Source: Geosiphon pyriformis
Lineage: Eukaryota > Glomeromycota > Glomeromycetes > Archaeosporales > Geosiphonaceae
NCBI GenBank assembly: GCA_016748015.1
Contig: JAAOMT010000305.1
Span: 84,587 to 97,686 of the forward strand
DNA: 13,100 nucleotides
Direction: 5' to 3'
Under the pieces are notes generated by a model. The model did not search any database. It was not told the origin of the DNA and saw only the letters and a list, made by a program, of their open reading frames with translations. Position numbers and translations under genes: made by a program. Positions 1 through 8,699 of the stretch are shown here, piece by piece (position 1 is the first letter of the stretch; the number at the start of each line of letters is the position of its first letter).

Positions 1-2
1 AT

Positions 3-234
3 CAAACTGAAGTTTTAAATGAAACATTTTTTCCAGGTGGTAGGAATTCTGGGGAGAACCCGGTTTGTAAAAAGTTTTTATCTAGAAAGTTTTTCAATAC
101 AGCTACTTTATTCTTGGATCCATTTTTTAAAATTTTTTCAAGAATGCAATGCAGAACAATCAATCTTTGAGGTTCCAAGAAAGTTTATACATACTGGCCT
201 CTACTTTGGAGTGGAAATGGGGAACTGTAAGTGA
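3..234 (+). CDS. 3' end of secreted class 3 lipase, copy 1 (partial)
   Basis: This is the C-terminal end of an alpha/beta-hydrolase of the fungal lipase class 3 family, truncated by the left edge of the window. Two coding pieces are visible. From base 3 the third frame reads into FFPGGRNSGENP (ending at base 62), the typical cysteine-rich tail before the last exon. The last exon starts near 143 after an intron ending in TTCAAG, and reads ECNAEQS, then VPRKFIHTGLYFG, then MGNCK and TGA at 232-234. The His in FIHTGLYFG matches the catalytic His of fungal lipases (the HLSYFG or HLWYFG motif of the Rhizomucor and Thermomyces enzymes). It is clearly paralogous to the last exon of the lipase at 5477-6890 (ECNGGQS, LFHDGPYF, MGDC). 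The exact splice is uncertain: the GT at 63 gives the wrong phase, and the GT at 67 creates a stop. GT at 37 or 40 keeps the frame but drops the SGENP segment. The copy may therefore be slightly damaged. Confidence 0.72.
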
Positions 235-2615
235 TGGTAATAGCGAAGACTTTATCAAATATCTCTCCAGTTTAACTTCCTGAAATTAAAATTTTGATAG
301 TTAAATCTAAAGGTTATTTGTTGATAAATGACTTTTGAAGTAGATTTAATTGATATTAATAACATCTTTAGTCACTATATAATTTTAGAATAGAAAATTC
401 TCTTTATAAGGCAAAAATACAACTACTTTGTTCTTTGAATTAATATTTCGTGTCATAGCTGTTATTTATTAATTCAATTTTTTTTTTAGTTATGGTAAAG
501 GCTTTTAGATATTTATTTTAAGTTCTATCCTCTTTAAACATAGCTATTAACTCTTGAAGACTGCCCTTTATATTAGGTTTAGCCAAAATATACTTTTTTA
601 TAATCTTCTTCGCTCACAGTTATATGGTTGATTTTTTTATAAATCTATGCTGCTTTGAAATTTTATCGGATAATTTATCACTAAATTAAACTAAAGTCTA
701 TTCAATGAACTGGCGAAAGCCTTGTATTACTACAATAAATTATTCAGTTGTATAAGAAATAATTTAGAAATTCTTTTGAGTAAACTAACATAAAAAAGTT
801 TGGTAACACTTTTTTTTGTAATCAAAAAAATGAGGCATTAGCACTGGTATTGTCATTTATTTTATTTTTGTTTATATAGTTATTATTATAATTTACTAAA
901 CCACTTGAACATATGATAACAATTGATTATGAATGAAAATTAGAAAAGTTTGAGTATAATTTCATCTGCCAATCAATTTTAGAGGTATGAAATAATATTT
1001 TTACAAAAAATTTAGCATTTTTTAATATATAAATGACACTAAAATAATTTATTCTATGAACTTAATATAATTGAGATAATTATATTAAGTTGAAAATTAC
1101 AAAGAGTATCAAAGTTTAATAAAAGATATCTATTTATTTATAAAATTTATTTTTTATATAATAATTATCTAAATTTTCAATTGTTATTTGATCTTTCTTG
1201 TGATGCAATTACTACTTGAAACATATCATTAATGAATTTTATAATTATGTTTCATTATAAATTGCAAATTTTGAATAAAAAGTAAAGTTTGACAAGTCCA
1301 AGAAATAATATGCAATTTGTTTTTAATATGGGGATTTAAGTTTTTCTTTTTCCCCATTTTCTTTTTTGCTAAAAAATAGTATATGAGAAAATACTCACAA
1401 AAAAACGTTTTTTTATTTTTTTAGAAACTGGGTAGATAAATGATATAGTTATTTAATTTAGATATTAACTGTTGCTCGTGATCTTTTATATTTAAAAAGA
1501 ATGCATATGCAAAAAAAGTTGCATCATTTTTAGTTTTATATATTTATTATTAAATAAATCAATATTTAGGTTTCTAATTTTGAGTTTTAAATTATGTTTT
1601 TTTTTTGAAATATAATTTATCAATATCAACTCTGAAATATTTTATTTTAGATTTTCTATGTGAATTGATTTTATCCAAGATTAAATTTATCAAAATAAAT
1701 GAGATATTTACTTTTTTGTTAATTTTCGAATATATTTACCAAATGGTAATTTTAAACATCAATCATACCATCAAGACTAATGTCATCAAACACTTAATAA
1801 AAACCAAGCATCAAATATTTTCATAAATGTCCATTAATTTCAAAACTTTCAATTTTAATTTTCAAACAAAACTAGAACTTTAAATAAAAGATAAAACTTT
1901 GTATGATTTAAAAGTGTATAATTAAATCTGAGAAATAAAGTAAAAATGTGATCATTAGCTTTTATTATGAATAAAAACATTGCCAGCAAAATATTTTTTC
2001 TTTTTTAATTAAAAAATTTTTATCATTAAACAATTTAAAATATTTGGGAAGATAAATGTAAGCATAAAAAATGACTCAAATTGATTATTTCTGAATACTT
2101 TATTTTAAAACAAGGTTTTTTCAATAGGTATAAAAAAATATCTTAATTAATTTAAAAATAGTTTGATATTTTGATAGTTTGAGAATAAAATATAATAAAG
2201 AAAAAGTTTCAGCTAAAAATAATTTGAATTCAAAATTAACAGTTTATATCTTGTAATATAAAAATAACATAAAAAATAATGTTTCATTATTATATTGCAT
2301 ATTGAATAAAATTGATAAATGAAATACCCCAAGGTTTTTTTAAAAAAAAATTTTGTTGTTAAGAATTTTTGAGATCGAAATTTTTACTCTTTTTGGGCGG
2401 AAAATCTGTTTATAGTACCAATAGAAATTTTGACTCAAGTGTTATGTTTGAAAATTTGGCTGTTTTGATATTTCATAAAGGCTCTGATCTTTGATTGCAT
2501 TGATCAGTCGATAAAATGCAGATTAACATGTGACTTCAGCTTCGGATAAGTGTACGACTAGCATAAATACTAATAGTAGAGAAACAGTCTCATTCAGACT
2601 TCTCATATTTTACCA
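235..2615. other. AT-rich intergenic spacer
   Basis: There is no convincing gene on either strand. The short open frame at 1605-1826 is low-complexity I/L/K/F/N sequence with no recognisable motif, as expected by chance in AT-rich DNA. Features seen are a perfect 14-bp hairpin at 1059-1091 and a smaller one (ATGGGGA at 1328-1334 pairing with TCCCCAT at 1351-1357). A 6-bp inverted repeat, CTGATC and GATCAG, lies at 2484-2507. The last 200 bases are less AT-rich and contain TATA-like words, for example near 2412 and 2561. They are the probable promoter and 5' leader of the gene that starts at 2616. Confidence 0.6.
1059..1091. repeat. Perfect 14-bp inverted repeat (hairpin)
   Basis: AACTTAATATAATT at 1059-1072 is followed by the 5-base loop GAGAT and then by AATTATATTAAGTT at 1078-1091, its exact reverse complement. 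The flanking bases do not extend the stem. Possible readings are a remnant of a miniature transposon, a cruciform-forming element or a chance product of AT-rich sequence. A perfect 14-bp stem with so short a loop is longer than most others seen in the window. No target-site duplication is obvious. Confidence 0.7.
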
Positions 2616-4069
2616 ATGTCATCCCAACAACACTTTCACGCTTTATCCAATGATTTTGGGAATTTATTTAACAGTCAAAAGTTCTCTGATATTAGAACTT
2701 TTCATGCTCATTCCCAAATTTTAGTAGCAAAATCACCATATTTTGCTGTAGCACTCTCCAGAAATTGGATTAAAAGGGAGAATAATACTTTTATCTTCAC
2801 TAAACCAAATTTTTTTCCAAAACTTTTTAAGATAATTCTCAGGTGAGGTTTCATTTGTTTCAAGATATTTTGGCCAACATCAATTCATATGTTTTACTTT
2901 CCTGGACAGATATATTTATAATGACGAGATTTCTCTTGATAAACATGGAGTACCTACCATTTTAGAATTGCTTGCTACCACTGACGAGCTTATTCTAGAA
3001 AACATTATTGATCACCTTGAGGACTATTTAATTAAACACCGTGCAAAAGAGCTAGAAGAGAATTTCGCCACTTTGCAAAAAATTTCATTTATGCATGATT
3101 CTTTTAAAAAGTTACAAAAATTCTGCACCGAAATCGCTCCTAAAAATCCAGCTATAGTCTTCAACTTGCAAGATTTAACCTTCCTTAGTGAAAATGCTCT
3201 TTTCTCAATTTTAACCCGGGATGATCTAAATATAGAAAAATCTAAAATATGGGAAAAGATTTTAGAATGGGGAGTTGCTAAAGTGAATAAGAATATTCAA
3301 AAAAAAGTTCTTTACTGGATAGATGATAACTTTAACGCCTTTATGGAATCCATCGAAAGGCTTCTACCTTTAATCCGGTTCTTTAACATATCTTCAGTTG
3401 ACTTCTATCACAAAGTAAAACCATTTGCGAGAATCTTACCTGGACTTTATATGAAGATCTTTTACATCATTATCTCGTACCGGGTAGTCATCAAGAGTCT
3501 ATAGACGCTCAGCCATTACTATTAAATATTGATTCAAAGCTTCTTCGATCACATAATATAAAGCAGCTTGATCATTGGATTCAAGGCAAAAATACTCCTT
3601 TTGAACATCAACTTGGATATGATTTTAAATTGTTACTTCGAGGCAGTCAAGACGGATTTACTCCAGCCGATTTTCATCGATTATGCGATTATAAAGGAGC
3701 AACAATTAGCATAATCAAAGTGAAAGGAAGTGGTCAGATAATTGGTGGCTTTAACTCACAATCTTGGCACTCTCGGGAACAGCAGATAGATGGAAAAGGA
3801 AGTTTTATTTTTTCTCTTGAAGATGACAAAGCTGAAAATGCTATACTTAGCAAATTTGTTACAGGAAATGGAGCTTATGGTGGGACAGGTTGGGGACCTT
3901 ATTTTGGATATGACAATTTGAGATTGGGTGGCAATGAATTAAAAATAGTCAATGGTGCTATTGTCGAAAGACATTTATTTATGAACATGCTATAATGTCT
4001 GGGTCAGAAAATCAAGAGGTGAATTTCTCTGTCGAGGAGTATGAAGTTTTCCAAATCATAAAAAGATAA
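2616..4069 (+). pseudogene. BTB-BACK-TLDc domain protein, two frameshifts
   Basis: The gene encodes a BTB/POZ protein with a BACK region and a C-terminal TLDc domain. Such proteins often act as Cul3 ubiquitin-ligase adaptors; that role is inferred from the family only. Exon 1 (2616-2842) starts MSSQQHFHALSNDFG and carries the BTB motifs FHAHSQIL and SPYFAVALS. The intron 2843-2909 (GTGAGG to CAG, phase 2) leads to exon 2, which begins YIYNDEISLD at 2911. The BACK part (about 2968-3440) ends with LLPLIRFFNISSVDFYHKV. A lost base near 3445 moves the frame; the next frame continues LYEDLLHHY and then the TLDc signature LLRGSQDGFTPADFHRLCD (3630 onward), IIKVKGSGQIIGGF and SFIFSLEDD. A second lost base near 3975-3982 moves the frame again to YEHAIMSG and the classic ending NFSVEEYEVFQIIKR, TAA at 4067-4069. 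The BTB start also lacks about a dozen residues between FSDI and RTFHAH, where family members carry the first beta strands. AATAAA lies at 4174-4179. The family call is secure; pseudogene versus sequence error is not settled. Confidence 0.88.
2843..2909 (+). other. Spliceosomal intron of the BTB-TLDc gene
   Basis: The donor GTGAGG follows CTCAG and the acceptor is GGACAG. Removing these 67 bases joins AG with A to make an Arg codon. It gives the continuous BTB sequence IILR-YIYNDE, which matches the usual ILKYIYxGE of the family. Read straight through, exon 1 would stop at the TGA inside the donor. Confidence 0.85.
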
Positions 4070-5476
4070 ATTTGCTTTTATTTAATATATTTCTACACTG
4101 TCTGAAGGTTGTGCTGTCTATCTTGGAAACTTTCACTGGCAGAATATTCTATACCCTCTATTTTAGGCCTCAAAATAAAGCTAAAATAATAACATTTATC
4201 TATTTTAAAACATCAAAAAACTTTTATTCGGTTGATTAAAATAGGCTTCCAAACATCCACTAAAATAGTTCGATTATCTACATCTGTATGACAAATTTGT
4301 GACTTTGTAGAGTTACTCTGTTTCAGAATCAGTCGATTTTCATTGTTTTGTTTTTTTAATAATTGATATTTATTAATTTAACTTAACTTATTTCCCTCTT
4401 AATAAAGAAATAAGCATTTTTAAGATTTTTATAAATTTTATCTAGTGTGTTAATTTTACAAGGGCACCAAATATTACTAAAAATGTTGATTAAAATTTTT
4501 ATTTTTTAATATTGCTATTAAAAATAACCAGTTTTTTTTGTTGTAATTATATGCTGAAAATTTTCTTTAATTTGTTGTTATATGTTGTTACCAGTTTCTA
4601 AATTTTTATTATAATTAGTATATATTATTATTAAACATATTTAGCATTAATTAATTTAAATTTAAATTTACATTTATTTTATTTTTCAGAAAATTTATTT
4701 AACCAATATCTTAATTAGTAGCAATTAATAGCTTAAAAGTTATAGCATTTAAAATAAATACGATTTATCAAAACAAATATTTTATACTAGAAAATTTTGA
4801 AATTGATTATGCTATATTATATTAAAAATCAATAACTTTAAAATTTATTAGCTATTAAACTTAATAAATAATAATTTATTTGTCATATTTTAACTGAAAA
4901 AAAAGGTACATTAAATTTATTTATAATTATATTATAAAATTTTTTTTTATATAAATAATTATAATATTTAATAAAAACATAAATTATTTAACTTGAAAAT
5001 AACTTGATAAAAAAATCAGGTATACATTCTCTTTTTACTTTGAAAGTATTAACAATCTTTATTCATTCAGAGTTTTTATACTAATTATCTATGCTGGAAT
5101 GTCAAGAGGAGACCAATATTTGAACACTACTTTGTCAGAAAGTTAACAAGATTCCATGTCATTTGATTATGTTTTCGAGGGTTTTGCATAAGATAAGCTC
5201 TTATTTAGAAGATGTTCTTGTTGTCAAAGATTGTGAAATAAAATTCAAAAATGGCAGTTCGCATGATAATCAAAAACTAAATAAATAAATTTTTCATTTT
5301 AACTAATTCGCAAAATCTTTTAAACGAAAATGATTGCCATTATTTTTATCTCGGAACATGATAAATTACCTACAAATATATTCAAATCAGATAATAAACT
5401 AGGAACCCAACTTATGCTGTTTGAAGAGCATAATAAATTTTTTAAAAAATTTTGTCATACAAAATTCAAAAATTTT
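4070..5476. other. Intergenic spacer between BTB-TLDc and lipase copy 2
   Basis: The first 300 bases are the likely 3' flank of the BTB-TLDc gene and, on the minus strand, contain an unidentified open stretch (separate entry). 4360-5030 is extremely AT-rich with no recognisable signal. 5040-5300 is less AT-rich and holds a small + strand open frame, 5169-5288 (39 codons, starting MFSRVLHKIS), which I cannot assign. 5330-5476 is in frame with the lipase and could be an N-terminal extension starting at the ATG at 5330. It has no signal-like or domain-like sequence, so I treat it as 5' leader. Confidence 0.55.
4093..4377 (-). other. Unidentified antisense open stretch with one stop
   Basis: Read on the minus strand, one frame is open from 4377 to 4216 (54 codons). 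It is interrupted by TGA at 4213-4215, then stays open for a further 39 codons to TAG at 4093-4095. The composition is not the I/K/N/F mix of random AT-rich frames: it contains NRTILVDVWKPILINR and, after the stop, EGIEYSASESFQDRQ. There is no ATG at its head. I do not recognise a family. It may be an exon or remnant of a gene facing the BTB-TLDc gene, or an unusual chance frame in the 3' flank. Confidence 0.2.
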
Positions 5477-6890
5477 ATGGAGAAAAAATTTATCATTCCA
5501 ATATTTATCTACTTTGCATTTCACTTTTGGTCGCATGAAAATTCTAAAAGCTGGACAGTTTCTCATAAAGCCTTAAAAATTCAAAATTTCTATGAAGAGG
5601 ATGGAAATTTCACTTTCCCCATGATGGTTGATTGGAAAAATGAAATTAAAGTTCCCTTCCAATTCAATCGAATCACAAAACGATCTCAATCATTTCCTAA
5701 AATTTTACTAGATCCTGAAATAGGTTTTTTACCACTTTATAAAACTTTGGCATACCTTGCAAGTGATGCCTATTGCGATTTAGGAAATAGGCCTATAAAC
5801 GGTTTGATCCTTTTGAAATAAAATAATTGATTTTTGTTATCTTTGAATCAAATATTATTTTTTGCTATTTATCATAAATTTTTTAATCATTAGTCAAATT
5901 CAAATTTGTCACAAGTAATAGAACTCTTGTTACGGCGTTAGTTGTTTCCTTCGCAGGACCAGTAATTATTTGTTATTTCTTGAAATAGCATGTGAGAATC
6001 GAATTCACTAAATAAGAATTTCTTTATTTCTTTCGTAGAAAAGAAATAAAATTTCCTGGCACACTGAGATTGATAGACAAATTTTATTTCAAGTGAAAAA
6101 TTTCCCAACATATGATGATGTACGTGTTAATAAGCCAGTCTTGGAACTTATTGAATCCACCTTTCCTACAATTTTGAAAAATATACGGAAATATTTACAA
6201 AAAAATCCCAAGACGATCCAAATTTTTTTCATTGGGCATGCTCTTGGTGGAGGTTTGGGAAAATAGTAATTTTTTTTTAGTTTTGATATTAAAAATTTTG
6301 AAATAATTATTTATATTCTTGAAATACCAGCATACGCCTCAATTGCTGGTATTCGATGGGCGATGGAAGAATATGCGATTACTAAATCCAATTTATGGCC
6401 TGAAATAGATATGGAGGTAATTGGAGCGCAAATTATCACATTTGGAGCTCCGAGAATTGGAAATAGCCGATTCAGTAAATTTGCAAATATGGTAGTTCCA
6501 CATCATCGCATAACCCATGGGAATGACCATGTCCCACACTCTCCTTTGACCCCATTAGAGTGGAATCATTTTGGGTTTGAAATCTGGATTGAGCCATCAG
6601 AAAATTGCAATTGTTCTAATGAAGATCATCCATATTCATATTGGGATTGTAATTATCAATCAATTGTAACTACACAGGCACAAAGATATAAATGGCTTGA
6701 GGAATGGACTAGTGAGAATATAGTAAGTTTCATTTAAAGAAAAATCTTTTAAAACCGATAAAATTTGAAAAAATATTCTCTTTAGGAGTGTAATGGAGGA
6801 CAATCAATCATCAACGTTCCGGATGATTTGTTCCATGATGGGCCTTATTTCGACATTAGAATGGGTGATTGTAGTAGTAGTAGTAGTTAA
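5477..6890 (+). CDS. Secreted class 3 lipase-like protein, Ser-to-Ala nucleophile (five exons)
   Basis: This is an alpha/beta-hydrolase of the fungal lipase class 3 family. Proposed exons are 5477-5801, 5894-5961, 6039-6252, 6331-6722 and 6786-6890; every intron is GT-AG and phase-compatible, giving 367 residues. The start at 5477 is chosen because it yields a signal peptide (MEKK, then hydrophobic residues 5-18). The ATG at 5330 would add 49 residues and bury it. Family marks in order are LAYLASDAYC (C100), the strand before the oxyanion loop LVVSFAGP (127-131 is SFAGP, normally SFRGT-like), and GHALGG (197-202). TFGAPRIGN follows at 239-247, then GNDHVPHSPL with catalytic Asp268, HFGFEIWI, and a Cys-rich tail with LFHDGPYF containing catalytic His350. 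The end is MGDC plus five serines. The usual GHSLGG serine is Ala199 (GCT at 6240-6242), so classical hydrolysis is not expected. The stretch between C100 and SFAGP is shorter than usual and lacks the usual Cys pair. It may be a secreted pseudoenzyme or a gene starting to decay. AATAAA occurs at 7073-7078. Confidence 0.85.
5802..5893 (+). other. Lipase intron 1
   Basis: Donor GTTTGA and acceptor CATTAG, phase 1 (G joined to TC gives Val). It is the least certain intron of the gene because the donor is weak. The downstream exon is short (68 bases), but its translation LVTALVVSFAGP is the expected core strand, and the reading frame is kept on both sides. Confidence 0.65.
5962..6038 (+). other. 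Lipase intron 2
   Basis: Donor GTAATT and acceptor TTTCGTAG, phase 0. Removing it joins SFAGP to KRNKISWHTEID, as in class 3 lipases, where a Trp-containing segment follows the oxyanion loop. Confidence 0.8.
6253..6330 (+). other. Lipase intron 3
   Basis: Donor GTTTGG and acceptor ATACCAG, phase 1. Splicing restores GHALGG-AYASIAG. Without it the frame runs to a TAG directly after GGGLGK. It lies just after the nucleophile elbow. Confidence 0.85.
6723..6785 (+). other. Lipase intron 4
   Basis: Donor GTAAGT (consensus) and acceptor CTCTTTAG, phase 0. It joins EEWTSENI to ECNGGQS. The paralogues at 1-234 and 12661-13100 have an intron in front of the same ECN exon, which supports common ancestry. 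Confidence 0.88.
6871..6887 (+). repeat. AGT microsatellite coding a serine tail
   Basis: After the conserved final Cys codon of the lipase, five AGT triplets at 6873-6887 encode Ser-Ser-Ser-Ser-Ser before TAA. Copy 1 ends CK and has no such tail, so the repeat is a recent, probably length-variable, addition to the C terminus. Confidence 0.75.
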
Positions 6891-8570
6891 CTAATTTAAA
6901 AATTTTGAAAAGAAAAAAATAAAAATAATGATTTTATTTTTCAGACGAGTAACGGACCGCCCAATAATCCGCACAATTCTTACCATATATAACATTCGTT
7001 TTTAAAAAGATGTTTTTTGTGACTCATTTATGTGTATATATTTCGAGTTTTCAATTCAATCTTTAATTAAATAATAAATTAAACAAACAGGAATCTATTG
7101 TTATTAAAAGTAACCCACCGTAGATGCAAATTTAGGGTTTTTAGCCTTATAAAATTCTTCATCTGTCCGTTCATGGTTTTTTTAAAAAATTCTATTTGAA
7201 AATACGAAATTTGATAAATATTTTCATCACACACCTCAAAGAAGAGAGAAAAAATATTGAAAATTATCCTTTCAAGAGCTTCAATATTCGTTGTGTAACA
7301 TATTTATATTTCTAAGCGTTGGAATCGGTTTCGATCGAAATGCTTTGTGAATCAAGAAAATTATTTAGAAAACAATAATTATTTTTTAAATGTGTGGTTA
7401 CTTTTAAAATTTTCGTTTTTTGAAAATATCAGTACTTACTTAAAAATCTTTTTTACATACTAATCATAAAAAATCTTAATCGAGTTTAAATAAATTAGAT
7501 GATTTTCATAGGTCAGTTTGAAATATTTTCACATCTTTAGTCACATGATTAAAATAATAATAGTGGTATACAAAATTAGTTTTATAATTTTGAAAAAGAG
7601 CTTTTTTAACAATTGAAAATAAAAATTTTAAGAACATTTAATCGAATCAGAAATTAAAATCATTAATAATTATATTTAATGTTTTTCAACTTTAAAGCTA
7701 CTTATAAAATGAAGGATATTAAGATAAAACATTCTTTATTTATATTCTATTTGATGCTGTTCTTATCCTTCCACGTGCTCACTATAACTCTTATTTCTTT
7801 CTTGACGCTTTTTATGTTTTTTTATCAGAAAAATGATTTATATTTCATCTTAGTCAAAATAGAAATTCTTAAAAAATATTATTTTCCTAATTTTATTTTT
7901 ATTTTAAGAAAGCAATTTTTTCTATCTTACCTTAATAATAAGTCTATATCAAATTTTATAATTATGAAAAAATTTAATAAACATTAGAAAATTCTATAAA
8001 ATTTCATTTATAAAATTGAAACGACAACATTATATCAAAAAACAATAGTAAATTTTGAAAGAGAGCTTCTCAAGATTTAAAAATGGGTTAATTAATAGGT
8101 ATTATCTTCAGAAAATGTTAAGACTACAATAAAAACTTTTTTGAAAATAAACACAAATTTTAAAGTATAATATATAAGATTATGGAATTTGATAATTAAA
8201 ACTTTTTAAAGTATTAAGTTGTGACCAAATTTTATCGTTTTAAAAAAGTATTTTCATTTTTAATGATCTCTGTTCTCTCTATTCTAACATCTTTTTGTAT
8301 AAAAATTAACATATAATTGTATAGAATTAAAAAAGTATTGTTTATATTTGAGAATTTTATAAATAAAAGTTTGTTTTAAATATGTTTATATTATGTTGTA
8401 AGTTTATATAAATTGTGTTTAAAACATGCATGTATAATACTTCCATTAAATAATGTCGGATTTAAAATTAAACTTGAAAATTCTGATTATTTAAAAATTT
8501 ATACTTCAAATGAAAAAAATTATATCTAATTAATACTTTTTGGCCCTACATTTGACTTTAATACTGTTTA
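6891..8570. other. AT-rich intergenic spacer downstream of lipase copy 2
   Basis: The first 120 bases are the likely 3' UTR. A good acceptor-like TTATTTTTCAG ends at 6944 and is followed by a short open stretch (TSNGPPNNPHNSYHI) that is out of phase with every donor I could find in the lipase. 7100-7350 is somewhat less AT-rich and contains the 12-base palindrome TTTCGATCGAAA (7329-7340), but no gene was recognised on either strand. 7350-8570 is very AT-rich. The frame at 7679-7987 is low-complexity F/L/I/K sequence without motif or paralogue and is rejected as a gene. Confidence 0.55.
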
Positions 8571-8620
8571 AATTCTCCTTGTAATTAAGACAATAAATTC
8601 TCCTTGAAATTGAGACAATA
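8571..8620. repeat. 25-bp direct tandem repeat, two copies
   Basis: The unit at 8571-8595 (AATTCTCCTTGTAATTAAGA then CAATA) is repeated at 8596-8620 with two substitutions. A partial third copy begins AATTCTTCG at 8621. It lies just beyond the C-terminal side of the decayed transposase at 8700-9100 and may belong to the end of that element. Confidence 0.8.
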
Positions 8621-8699
8621 AATTCTTCGATAACAGGAAATCAAAATTTTCCCACTTCTTTAAGTTCAAACACAGACTTCGGAATGACTTTGTGTTTTT

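Noticed and set aside
1605-1826. 73-codon + strand open frame
   Set aside because: Its composition is that of random AT-rich DNA (I, L, K, F, N), with no motif, paralogue or flanking gene signals.
2530-2724. Open frame overlapping the BTB exon
   Set aside because: It is a shadow of BTB exon 1 in another frame; the BTB motifs are in the 2616 frame.
5169-5288. 39-codon + strand frame MFSRVLHKIS...
   Set aside because: It is too short and without recognisable homology, although its composition is less AT-biased than its surroundings; noted only in the spacer entry.
7679-7987. 102-codon open frame rich in F, L, I and Y that could pass for a membrane protein
   Set aside because: The hydrophobic look follows directly from T-rich codons; no start context, motif or conserved pattern supports it.
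8521-8560. Candidate terminal inverted repeat of the Tc1-like relic (TTTTTGGCCCTACATTTGAC)
   Set aside because: No convincing reverse-complement partner was found on the other side; the nearest similar word, near 12465, is too different and too far away.
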